A stretch of DNA of 11,245 nucleotides from Thermoanaerobacterales bacterium (GTDB lineage Bacteria > Bacillota > Thermosediminibacteria > Thermosediminibacterales > Tepidanaerobacteraceae), in NCBI GenBank assembly GCA_012839145.1, contig DUNY01000312.1, positions 1 to 11,245 of the forward strand. The letters run 5' to 3'. Every line of letters starts with the position of its first letter. Within the stretch, counting starts at the first letter, position 1. A model generated the notes under the pieces. The model made no database searches, was not told the DNA's origin, and saw only the letters and a list, made by a program, of their open reading frames with translations. Of this stretch, positions 1-6,627 are shown piece after piece. A program made the translations under genes and the position numbers.

Positions 1-1208
1 CAAGGGAGGACATAAGAGCAAGTTATTCACATTCTTTACTTTCACTTTCCGCAAAACAATCAGGCTTTTTGATTCCACTGGCTTTTGGAGAAAGTAATGT
101 AAAATCTCGTATTAAGAATGTGCTAAACTATAAAAAGCCTGTATTTTGGGTTGTTTTTACAGCTGTGGCTTTAGTGATAATAGTGTCAATAGCACTGATA
201 GCGAACCCTCTTGATGGTGCAGGTTTTTTAAACACTCATGGAAAAGGGTTTTCAGTAGCGTTTTTTAATCCTTTTGACAGAGTCGGGTCTTTAACCACTG
301 CCGAGGAATTTTTGAAATACAAAACAGATTATGTAGGAGATGCGCCAAAAGTCGGCAACATTATACAACTACTGGATTTTCCCAAAAAAGTAAATTATGA
401 TCATTTCGAACTTCACACCGATAGCACTCCTTATGCCGTTACAGTGCATTTAAATACCGATACCCAGACAAGAAACTACTATACCGGAGCTTTACATCAG
501 GCACCTTTTATGAAAAATGCCATTATAATGTTTTCACTTATAGGCAATGTTGATTATATCAACTTTAATTTGACTGACGGAAAAAATGACTATTTTTTGC
601 AATACACAAAGGATGAGGCGGATGCTACTATGGGGAAGGATGTGCGTGAGTTCTCACAAGGGAAACATGAATTTGCACGATTTTTGAAAACGGGAGAAGA
701 TATGGCAGAAAATTTTATTAAAGACTATTACAAAAAGCATCCCATTAGTCCAGTAGACAAGATAACTGAACTATATAAAAGACGCACATCAGTTGTGGAC
801 CCCCATAAAGCTGATGAGTTAGAGCAAATTACCAATTTTGCGTGGGAAGTAATCAACCGGGACATTGCCTACTATGAAGAAAATCCGGAAGTGAAAATTA
901 TTGACAGCAAGATAACCAAGCTTGAACTGCTGGAAAGCTTTGATACTCTGGCGGAAATGCCCATAGATGTATACGCACTGGAGTACCGCTTGCTACCGGA
1001 AGATTTAAGCAAGGTAGTTTTAGCAGGCGGCATGGATGTGGATGAAGACGGATGGCTTAAGGAAACATGCAGCATGGGCAGCCCGCTGTTAGTTATATCC
1101 CGTAATAACAGTAAAGTAAGGTTGATAGGAACCCTTTGGACGGGAGGTGTAGTTGAAGAAGGAGGGCTGGAGGTATCTGTAAGGGCATTACTGGAACGCA
1201 ATCAATAA
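1..1208 (+). CDS. M56 (BlaR1/MecR1-like) peptidase with DUF4825-like domain, 3' part
   Basis: The reading frame (first full codon at 3) is open from the left edge, so the 5' part of the gene lies outside the window; a TTG at 69 is internal. The first residues contain PLAFGESNVKSRIKNVLNYK, typical of the end of the cytoplasmic zinc-peptidase domain of BlaR1-type M56 proteins. A membrane span follows (about 130-206, WVVFTAVALVIIVSIALIA). The catalytic HExxH would be upstream and is not visible. The outer part begins with YVGDAPKVGNIIQLL and a later NAIIMFSLIGNVD segment that I recognise as DUF4825-like. The last about 100 residues (KITKLELLESFD to VRALLE) match the tail seen in clostridial M56 proteins. 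There is no SxxK penicillin-binding domain, so a beta-lactam sensor role is not supported. BlaR1-type proteins normally cut a BlaI-type repressor encoded just upstream; that gene is not in view. A terminator follows at once. Confidence 0.8.
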   Translation, partial: REDIRASYSHSLLSLSAKQSGFLIPLAFGESNVKSRIKNVLNYKKPVFWVVFTAVALVIIVSIALIANPLDGAGFLNTHGKGFSVAFFNPFDRVGSLTTAEEFLKYKTDYVGDAPKVGNIIQLLDFPKKVNYDHFELHTDSTPYAVTVHLNTDTQTRNYYTGALHQAPFMKNAIIMFSLIGNVDYINFNLTDGKNDYFLQYTKDEADATMGKDVREFSQGKHEFARFLKTGEDMAENFIKDYYKKHPISPVDKITELYKRRTSVVDPHKADELEQITNFAWEVINRDIAYYEENPEVKIIDSKITKLELLESFDTLAEMPIDVYALEYRLLPEDLSKVVLAGGMDVDEDGWLKETCSMGSPLLVISRNNSKVRLIGTLWTGGVVEEGGLEVSVRALLERNQ

Positions 1209-1281
1209 GAGTGAAGAAGCATATGCAACACATTTTGTTCTAGTTACTAGGGAATAAATAATATCTATATTATATTTGGCG

Positions 1282-1316
1282 CATCAGTATATGATTGTAT
1301 ATACTGATGTTTTTTT
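1282..1316 (+). terminator. Rho-independent terminator after the M56 gene
   Basis: An 11-bp perfect stem (CATCAGTATAT at 1282-1292 with ATATACTGATG at 1299-1309) encloses the 6-nt loop GATTGT. Seven T residues (1310-1316) follow directly. It separates the M56 gene from the sigma-factor unit. The stem is AT-rich but has no mismatch. Confidence 0.85.
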
Positions 1317-1324
1317 CATGTTAA

Positions 1325-1351
1325 TGAAACCTTTTGATGGTTTGATTGGTA
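1325..1351 (+). promoter_or_regulatory. Candidate ECF-sigma promoter (autoregulatory)
   Basis: TGAAAC at 1325-1330, continuing as TGAAACCTTTT, is the classic -35 element used by many ECF sigma factors of Firmicutes. About 17 bp downstream lies GGTA (1348-1351), close to the CGTA-type -10. Transcription would start near 1358, leaving a leader of about 20 nt that contains the ribosome binding site (AAAGGGGG, 1362-1369) of the ECF sigma gene at 1377. The position directly before a sigma-factor gene suggests autoregulation. No competing TTGACA/TATAAT pair is obvious here. Confidence 0.5.
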
Positions 1352-1376
1352 TTATTAGTAGAAAGGGGGTTTTGTA

Positions 1377-1895
1377 TTGATAGCTCCTGAGCCACAAAAC
1401 ACAGTAACTCAGATAGAACGCATCTTACAAAAATACTCTAAAATGGTATACAGACTGGCATATGCGCGGACTAAAAACCGAGCTGATGCTGAGGATTTGC
1501 TTCAAGAGGTATTCCTGCGATGTCTAAAGAGCAATGTGCAATTTAACAGTGATGAACACTGTAAAGCATGGTTAATTAGAACCACTGTAAATTGCAGCAA
1601 AAATTTGCTAACTTCTGCATGGTTTAAAAGGACTATTTTGCTAAAGAATCCTGTGGAAGATCCTGCGGAAAGTGACGAAGGTGTACCGGGGGAGGAAAAA
1701 AGTGAGGTGTTCTATGCCGTATTGGATTTACCGGAAAAATACCGCATGGTGGTGCATTTGTATTATTACGAGGATTATTCTGTAGCAGAAATTAGTGAAA
1801 TACTCAGCCGAAAGGAGTCTACAGTAAAAACCCAGCTCTACCGTGCCAGAAAGCTTCTAAAACAAAAATTGAAAGGAGAGTATGATTATGTTTAG
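1377..1895 (+). CDS. ECF-family RNA polymerase sigma factor
   Basis: This 172-residue protein has the two-domain plan of ECF (group 4) sigma-70 factors. Region 2 is at about residues 20-50 (KMVYRLAYARTKNRADAEDL followed by LQEVFLR), which binds core polymerase and the -10 element. Region 4 is at about 118-166 (LPEKYRMVVHLYYYEDYSV, then a helix-turn-helix with STVKTQLYRARKLLKQKL), which binds the -35 element. There is no region 1 or 3, as expected for the family. Translation starts at TTG 1377, 7 nt after AAAGGGGG; the next in-frame ATG (1443) would cut into region 2. The stop overlaps the start of the next gene, the usual translational coupling of a sigma factor to its anti-sigma factor. The TGAAAC promoter motif upstream suggests it activates its own operon. 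The stimulus cannot be read from the sequence. Confidence 0.93.
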   Translation: MIAPEPQNTVTQIERILQKYSKMVYRLAYARTKNRADAEDLLQEVFLRCLKSNVQFNSDEHCKAWLIRTTVNCSKNLLTSAWFKRTILLKNPVEDPAESDEGVPGEEKSEVFYAVLDLPEKYRMVVHLYYYEDYSVAEISEILSRKESTVKTQLYRARKLLKQKLKGEYDYV

Positions 1896-2853
1896 AAAAA
1901 TGTATAAGGAGGATTTTGATTCCATTACACCAGACCCTGATGTTATTGACAATCTTTCAGAAAAGCTGAAGAGTCATGCCTCAAAAAAATACCCAAGAAT
2001 CGGAAAACATCTGATTGCAGCGGCAGTGGTAGTGTGCCTTTTAATGAGCGGAGGTTTGATGACTCGAAGCTTTCATGAGCCGTCCTTTGCCATGGTGGCT
2101 TTTGCCGATCATAATAGCGATGATAAGGTATATATCGACGAGAGTTCCAGTGTGGTGCTGCCCTTCGGAAAAATATCACGGGGTGAAAAACATTCTTATA
2201 TCGATAAACACGGCAAGACGGTGTGCGGCAATGATTCGGGTTTTGAGCATGGAAGCATTTCAATAGAGGGTGAAGGTATTTCATCAGTGACATATGCTTG
2301 TAAGATGGGAGAATTTAGTTATTATGACTCGGTAATGAAAAAGCAAATGGAAGATGAAGGCAAAATCAAAGTCTGCGATTTCACCGTTCCCGTAAAAATC
2401 ATCCCTCCCGGCAATGATATGGACGCTACTTTTGAGCGGTTGTGGAATGAAGGCTACTTTGATGATATAAAAAAGGAGTACTTTCAAGATAAAAGCACCG
2501 ATATATCAGACTATCAAGTACAGTTCGGCCAAACCGGTGAACAAATAGAAAAAGGTATATGGCGAGTTGAAATATCCCATAAACTCGAAAACGGATATCC
2601 CTTTATACAGCGTGGAAAAGAGATTACCGCAACCTTTTATGAAGAGCGCGGCATGAAATCCTTTGATGCCCACTGGTCCCCACGGTATGCACTTGATATC
2701 GTATCCGAAGATAAGCCCATTGATTTTGCGGATTTGCCTTCAGATGATATCACCATCACAGTGCATTTTACCAACGGCAAAACCGCAACGAAGCAATTGA
2801 AGTTTTCTTTTGACAGCAATGGTAATTTAATTGCGGAAGTAATCAAAAAATAA
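1888..2853 (+). CDS. Probable membrane anti-sigma factor with large outer domain
   Basis: The gene overlaps the end of the sigma-factor gene by 8 nt. Two in-frame ATGs exist, 1882 and 1888. The AGGAG at 1874-1878 is 9 nt before 1888 but only 3 nt before 1882, so 1888 is preferred (321 residues). The protein has a short cytoplasmic N-terminus of about 40 residues (MYKEDFDSITPDPDVIDNL), one membrane span (about 41-59, LIAAAVVVCLLMSGGLM) and a roughly 260-residue extracytoplasmic part with several cysteines. This layout and the coupling to an ECF sigma gene are typical of anti-sigma factors in Clostridia, in which the short N-terminal part holds the sigma factor. I see no zinc HxxxCxxC anti-sigma motif in the N-terminus and do not recognise the outer domain, so the role rests mainly on context. 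A terminator follows at 2924. Confidence 0.65.
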   Translation: MFRKMYKEDFDSITPDPDVIDNLSEKLKSHASKKYPRIGKHLIAAAVVVCLLMSGGLMTRSFHEPSFAMVAFADHNSDDKVYIDESSSVVLPFGKISRGEKHSYIDKHGKTVCGNDSGFEHGSISIEGEGISSVTYACKMGEFSYYDSVMKKQMEDEGKIKVCDFTVPVKIIPPGNDMDATFERLWNEGYFDDIKKEYFQDKSTDISDYQVQFGQTGEQIEKGIWRVEISHKLENGYPFIQRGKEITATFYEERGMKSFDAHWSPRYALDIVSEDKPIDFADLPSDDITITVHFTNGKTATKQLKFSFDSNGNLIAEVIKK

Positions 2854-2923
2854 CAACTACGTTATAAATAATGTGGATTATGTAGTTTGATACTGACATA
2901 AAAATATTGAAGGAACAATTATT

Positions 2924-2948
2924 GAAGCTAAACAATTAGCTTCTTTTT
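2924..2948 (+). terminator. Rho-independent terminator after the sigma/anti-sigma unit
   Basis: An 8-bp perfect stem (GAAGCTAA at 2924-2931 with TTAGCTTC at 2936-2943) has the 4-nt loop ACAA. Five T residues follow (2944-2948), and the next stretch is also T-rich. It ends the sigma-factor operon 70 bp after the stop. Confidence 0.8.
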
Positions 2949-2968
2949 CTTACTCTTTTTCACGGTTT

Positions 2969-2996
2969 TTGTTTTAAGATGTCTATATGGTATAAT
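2969..2996 (+). promoter_or_regulatory. Candidate housekeeping promoter of pepF
   Basis: A perfect TATAAT (2991-2996) is preceded at 16 bp by TTGTTT (2969-2974), a moderate -35. It lies just past a terminator and about 85 bp before the pepF start, so pepF is probably transcribed alone with a leader of roughly 80 nt. Confidence 0.6.
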
Positions 2997-3018
2997 CAGA
3001 TGGTATAAAAAGTAAAAT

Positions 3019-3056
3019 AATAAGGCCAAACTCAAGCAATTACCGATTGGCTTATT
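3019..3056 (+). repeat. Inverted repeat (possible leader hairpin) before pepF
   Basis: AATAAGGCCAA (3019-3029) can pair with TTGGCTTATT (3047-3056) over 10 bp with one bulged G; the loop is 17 nt. It lies between the candidate promoter and the ribosome binding site of pepF. No T-run follows, so it is not a simple terminator. It could be an operator or an mRNA leader structure, or chance. Confidence 0.4.
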
Positions 3057-3080
3057 GAAGTTTAAGAAAGGGTGGGAACT

Positions 3081-4877
3081 ATGACTAATTTACCTTCAAG
3101 GGAAGAAATTCAAGATGTTTACAAATGGAAGCTGGAAGACATATATCAAAATGAAGAACTTTGGGAAAAAGACTATGACGGAGTAAAAAAACAACTAAGT
3201 CAGTTTGATGAATATCACGGAAAAATCAATACAGCGGAAAATCTTTTAGGTGTATTGAAGCTGAAAGATGAAGTGGCAAGAAAAATTGACAAGCTTTTTA
3301 CATATGCAAGGATGCGCAGAGATGAAGATAATTCCCGGGCAAATTATCAGGCATTGGCTGACAGAGCTATGGGCCTTTTGGTGGAGGTTTCAAGCAGTAT
3401 TTCGTTCATTGAACCTGAAATACTGTCACTTTCCAAAGAAGAATTGTTGGGCTTTATGGAGCAAGATGAAGATCTTAAACTATATGAACATTATCTTACC
3501 AACTTATTGCGCATGAAGGAACATATTCTCGATGCCGACAGAGAAAAGATGCTTGCTGAAATGGGAGAGATAGCCCAGGCACCCGGGGATATTTTCAAAA
3601 TGCTGGACAATGCTGATATTAGATTCCCTTTGATAAAAGATGAGAACGGAAAAGAAGTGGAACTCACTAAAGGCCGCTATATAAAATTCATGGAAAGTGA
3701 AAACCGGGAGGTCAGAAAGTCGGCCTTTGAAGCATTTCACAACACTTATAAAGGAATGATAAATACCTTAAGTGCTACAACGGCCGCTAATGTTAAGACA
3801 AATATCTTTGTTAAAAATCAGAGAAAATTCGGTTCTTCACTAGAGGCATCACTTTTTTCCGATAATGTCTCTACTGAGGTCTATGATAACTTAATCAATA
3901 CCGTTCATCAACGATTGGATTTAATGCACAGATATGTTAGGCTTAGGAAAAAGGCTTTGGGCCTTGATGAAATGCACATGTATGACCTTTATGTACCATT
4001 AGTCAAAGGTTACGATAAAAATATAGATTATGAAGAAGCTAAACAAATGGTTATAGAAGGTCTTGCCCCTATGGGAGATGAGTACATCGGAATCCTTAAG
4101 GATGGATTTAATTCCAGCTGGATAGATGTATATGAAAACCGGGGTAAAACAGGAGGGGCATATTCCTGGGGGACTTATGGCACTCATCCCTATGTTTTGC
4201 TTAATTTTCAAGGAAAGCTTAACGATGTATTTACAATAGCTCACGAGATGGGTCATGCCATACATACACATTATTCTTTTAAAAACCAACCCTATGTTTA
4301 TGCCCAATATACCATATTTGTAGCAGAAGTGGCTTCAACATGCAATGAAGCGATATTGATAAATTACTTACTGGAAAAAGCCGATAAAAAAGAAGAAAAA
4401 ATGTTTTTATTAAATCACTTTATGGAGCAATTTAAAGGTACCGTTTACCGCCAGACCATGTTTGCCGAATTTGAAAAAATCATTCATGAAAAGGCCGAGG
4501 GTGGAGAGCCTCTTAATGCCCAAGTGCTTCAAGAAATTTATCATAAGTTAAATGAAATGTATTTTGGGCCGGATATCCACATAGATCCCCTTATAGATTA
4601 TGAGTGGGCGAGGATACCACATTTTTATAGTAGCTTTTACGTATATAAGTATGCCACCGGATTTTCGGCTGCAATTGCCATATCCAAGAATATACTGGAA
4701 AAAGGAATGCCTGCTGTAGACGCATATAAGGAATTTCTATCAAGTGGAAGTTCAGATTACTCCCTGGAGCTTTTGAAAAAAGTAGGTGTTGATTTAACAA
4801 ATCCTAAGCCTATACAGGAAGCACTTGATGTGTTTGAAAAATTATTAAATGAGTTTGACATTAATGTGATGAGCTGA
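3081..4877 (+). CDS. pepF: Oligoendopeptidase F (M3B zinc metallopeptidase)
   Basis: This is a cytoplasmic zinc endopeptidase of the M3 family that cuts short peptides, typically in peptide recycling. The length of 598 residues matches PepF/PepB proteins (about 600). The N-terminus (SREEIQDVYKWKLEDIYQNE) is characteristic, and an all-helical N-domain follows. The catalytic motif HEMGHAIHTHYS puts zinc ligands at H388 and H392 and the catalytic base at E389; the third ligand is E416 in FVAEVASTCNEA. The GTYGTHPYVLLNF stretch just before the motif is also typical. I chose ATG 3081, preceded by AAAGGGTGGG (3067-3076); a GTG at 3072 lies inside that ribosome binding site and is unlikely. The gene has its own promoter, and no clear terminator is visible behind it. 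A diverged fragment of a second pepF lies at 10814. No defect is seen. Confidence 0.96.
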   Translation: MTNLPSREEIQDVYKWKLEDIYQNEELWEKDYDGVKKQLSQFDEYHGKINTAENLLGVLKLKDEVARKIDKLFTYARMRRDEDNSRANYQALADRAMGLLVEVSSSISFIEPEILSLSKEELLGFMEQDEDLKLYEHYLTNLLRMKEHILDADREKMLAEMGEIAQAPGDIFKMLDNADIRFPLIKDENGKEVELTKGRYIKFMESENREVRKSAFEAFHNTYKGMINTLSATTAANVKTNIFVKNQRKFGSSLEASLFSDNVSTEVYDNLINTVHQRLDLMHRYVRLRKKALGLDEMHMYDLYVPLVKGYDKNIDYEEAKQMVIEGLAPMGDEYIGILKDGFNSSWIDVYENRGKTGGAYSWGTYGTHPYVLLNFQGKLNDVFTIAHEMGHAIHTHYSFKNQPYVYAQYTIFVAEVASTCNEAILINYLLEKADKKEEKMFLLNHFMEQFKGTVYRQTMFAEFEKIIHEKAEGGEPLNAQVLQEIYHKLNEMYFGPDIHIDPLIDYEWARIPHFYSSFYVYKYATGFSAAIAISKNILEKGMPAVDAYKEFLSSGSSDYSLELLKKVGVDLTNPKPIQEALDVFEKLLNEFDINVMS

Positions 4878-5021
4878 AAAGAGATTCGAAATAATTAGAT
4901 ACCGGATTTCTTAACAGCACGGTAGGATAATCAACATTGTATATTTTAGTTGTTTTACAGTCATATTATAAATGATAGCAAGAAATTGACTAAAAATCAC
5001 AATTGACAATGGAGGATACAC

Positions 5022-5612
5022 ATGGTCAAAAGAGGAAGTAAGACATATGAAAATTTAATGAGGGCATTTGCGGGAGAAAGTCAGGCAAGAAACCGATACA
5101 ATATATCCACAGCCGTTGCAAAAAAAGAAGGCTTTTACGTTGTCGCGTCAGTATTTGATTATACTGCAGACCAGGAGAGGGCTCATGCGAAAGTCTTCTA
5201 TCAAAAGCTTAAAGAGTTTGCAGGTGATAATATAAGTATATCCGGGGCCTACCCTGTTGATTTATATGATAACACCGCTCAGGCTCTCAGGTCTGCCCAG
5301 CATAATGAGTTAGAAGAATGGGAAAAAGTATATAGGAGCTTCGGTATAGTAGCAGAAGAAGAGGGTTTTACAGAAGTTGCCAGGATATTTGAGCGCATTG
5401 CAAATATTGAAAAAACCCATGCAGATAGATTTGGGAGATTGGCTGATGAAATAGAAAATGGAACCATTTTCAAGAGAGAAGAAGAAATTCCTTGGATGTG
5501 CACGGTTTGCGGTAATATTCATGTAGCCAAAGAACCGCCTGAAGTTTGCAATGTTTGTCTACATCCAAAAGGATTCTTTATGCCCTTTTCTGAATCCTTT
5601 GCAGAAAAATAA
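5022..5612 (+). CDS. rbr: Rubrerythrin
   Basis: This 196-residue cytoplasmic protein has an N-terminal diiron four-helix bundle and a C-terminal rubredoxin-like Fe(Cys)4 domain. It acts as an NADH-linked hydrogen peroxide reductase in anaerobes, receiving electrons through rubredoxin-type carriers. Visible diiron ligands are E19 (AGESQARNRY), E52 and H55 (DQERAHA), E96 and E99 (HNELEEW), and E130 and H133 (NIEKTHADRF). The rubredoxin cysteines are C160/C163 (CTVCGN) and C176/C179 (CNVCLHPKGFF). The second knuckle reads CNVCL where CPxCG is more common; all four cysteines are kept. The start is supported by GGAGG at 5011-5015, 6 nt upstream. It appears monocistronic. Such genes are often PerR-controlled, but only a poor PerR-like half-site (TTATAA at 4966-4971) is present. 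No ordinary terminator follows; the palindrome at 5871 could serve on read-through. Confidence 0.96.
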   Translation: MVKRGSKTYENLMRAFAGESQARNRYNISTAVAKKEGFYVVASVFDYTADQERAHAKVFYQKLKEFAGDNISISGAYPVDLYDNTAQALRSAQHNELEEWEKVYRSFGIVAEEEGFTEVARIFERIANIEKTHADRFGRLADEIENGTIFKREEEIPWMCTVCGNIHVAKEPPEVCNVCLHPKGFFMPFSESFAEK

Positions 5613-5860
5613 TTCATGAACATCATCTGTAAATGGTCTTTGAAAATGTCACCTTGTGTATATTTTATAAGGCAAGCTCTGAAGTTAAAACAGGTAATCA
5701 AGGTGAAGAAGTAGATATAATTATTCTCTTTAAAAAAGAAATGAGGTATGTGGATAAAAAACCACGGTCTATGTATGTGAAAACTATGTCTGCCAAGTGC
5801 CTACAACGGATTTAATCATTGAAAGGAACCTAGTATTTTAAATATATGCTAATTAATATC
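5613..5860. other. Intergenic stretch without a recognised gene
   Basis: About 250 bp lie between the rubrerythrin stop and the tetR promoter. A 60-codon open frame (5633-5815) has no ribosome binding site, no recognisable motif and an unlikely composition. I see no clear terminator, tRNA or repeat here. The strand of any function is unknown. Confidence 0.5.
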
Positions 5861-5862
5861 AT

Positions 5863-5890
5863 TGACATATGACAACGTGTCATGTAATAT
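5863..5890 (+). promoter_or_regulatory. Candidate promoter of the tetR-ABC operon
   Basis: A perfect -35 TTGACA (5863-5868) is followed after 16 bp by TAATAT (5885-5890), a weak -10 with 4 of 6 consensus bases. TATATA at 5888-5893 is an alternative with a longer, 19-bp spacer. The spacer and -10 lie inside the left arm of the palindrome at 5871-5910, so a bound repressor would block polymerase. Confidence 0.6.
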
Positions 5891-5910
5891 ATATTACGTG
5901 ATACGTTGTC
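5871..5910. promoter_or_regulatory. 40-bp palindrome, likely TetR operator
   Basis: The left arm (GACAACGTGTCATGTAATAT, 5871-5890) and right arm (ATATTACGTGATACGTTGTC, 5891-5910) are reverse complements at 18 of 20 positions, with no spacer. Both mismatches would be G-U pairs in RNA. A smaller dyad, TGACA-ACG-TGTCA (5870-5882), is nested in the left arm and a degenerate version in the right arm, as if two repressor dimers could bind. It covers the promoter of the adjacent tetR gene, the usual position of an autoregulatory TetR-family operator. Confidence 0.7.
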
Positions 5911-5946
5911 GTTTTATTATTGGATTACCTTGATGGGAGTGATATA

Positions 5947-6612
5947 ATGCCGAAACAGACTTTTTTTAACTTACCGGAAGATAAGAAAGAAAAAATAATG
6001 GAGGCAGCACGTAACGAATTCTCCAGAGTATCGTTTTATGAAGCATCTATTTCAAATATTGTCAAGGAAGCAGGTATATCAAGGGGAAGCTTTTATCAGT
6101 ATTTTGTGGATAAAGAGGATGCTTTTTTCTTTACTATGAAAGATTTTAGGAATATTTATAATGCCAAATTCAAGGACTTTTTGAAGAATACGGAAGGTGA
6201 TTTAATACAGGCCTTCATTCTTATATATGAATTTTTACTTGAATTTTTTCAGGGTGATGATAATAGAAGTTTTTTCAAAAATGCATTTTTGAATATGAGT
6301 TATCGGATGGAACAAACAATGACTAAAGGGATGAATAGTTGCATTCCGTGCAAAAATGCGGATGATAAACAAAATCAGGTGGAGCAAGGGAAGAGAATTA
6401 TTGATTTAGTCGATGTATCCAAATTAAATATTAAAACAGATAAAGACATTTTCACTGTATTTCGTATACTTGTCTCATTGACTATGAGTAATATAGTAGA
6501 GAGCTTTGCAAAACAGCTGTCCTTTGAGGAATCGCTAGAATTATATAAAAAGCAAATAAACCTTATTAAAAATGGGGTTTGCAAAGATACACAAAATACA
6601 GTTACAAACTAA
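5947..6612 (+). CDS. TetR/AcrR-family transcriptional regulator
   Basis: This 221-residue protein has the family's N-terminal DNA-binding domain: a first helix (EDKKEKIMEAARNEFSR), then a helix-turn-helix with SNIVKEAGISRGSFYQYFVD at about residues 36-55. Such proteins bind as dimers to palindromes and are released by a ligand. The C-terminal part (about 65-221) is divergent and would be the ligand-binding and dimer domain. It contains a close cysteine pair, C132-I-P-C135, and C212. I chose ATG 5947, which follows GGGAG (5935-5939) by 7 nt. A TTG at 5920 would add nine residues but has no suitable ribosome binding site. Fifteen bases separate it from the first ABC gene, so regulator and exporter form one operon. 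It most likely represses itself and the exporter through the palindrome at 5871. Confidence 0.93.
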   Translation: MPKQTFFNLPEDKKEKIMEAARNEFSRVSFYEASISNIVKEAGISRGSFYQYFVDKEDAFFFTMKDFRNIYNAKFKDFLKNTEGDLIQAFILIYEFLLEFFQGDDNRSFFKNAFLNMSYRMEQTMTKGMNSCIPCKNADDKQNQVEQGKRIIDLVDVSKLNIKTDKDIFTVFRILVSLTMSNIVESFAKQLSFEESLELYKKQINLIKNGVCKDTQNTVTN

Positions 6613-6627
6613 GTTAGGGGTAGACCT

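Noticed and set aside
872..1201. Minus-strand open frame opposite the M56 gene.
   Set aside because: It is Ser/Pro/Thr-rich shadow coding opposite a well-supported gene, with no start signals.
4966..4980. PerR-like box before rubrerythrin (TTATAA half-site).
   Set aside because: Only the first half matches; the second half has several mismatches, so it is not called as an operator.
4984..5008. Direct repeat AATTGAC before rubrerythrin.
   Set aside because: The repeat is 7 bp in AT-rich DNA and too close to the ribosome binding site to be a promoter pair; likely chance.
5633..5815. 60-codon open frame between rubrerythrin and tetR.
   Set aside because: It has no ribosome binding site, no recognisable motif and an unlikely composition; probably a chance frame.
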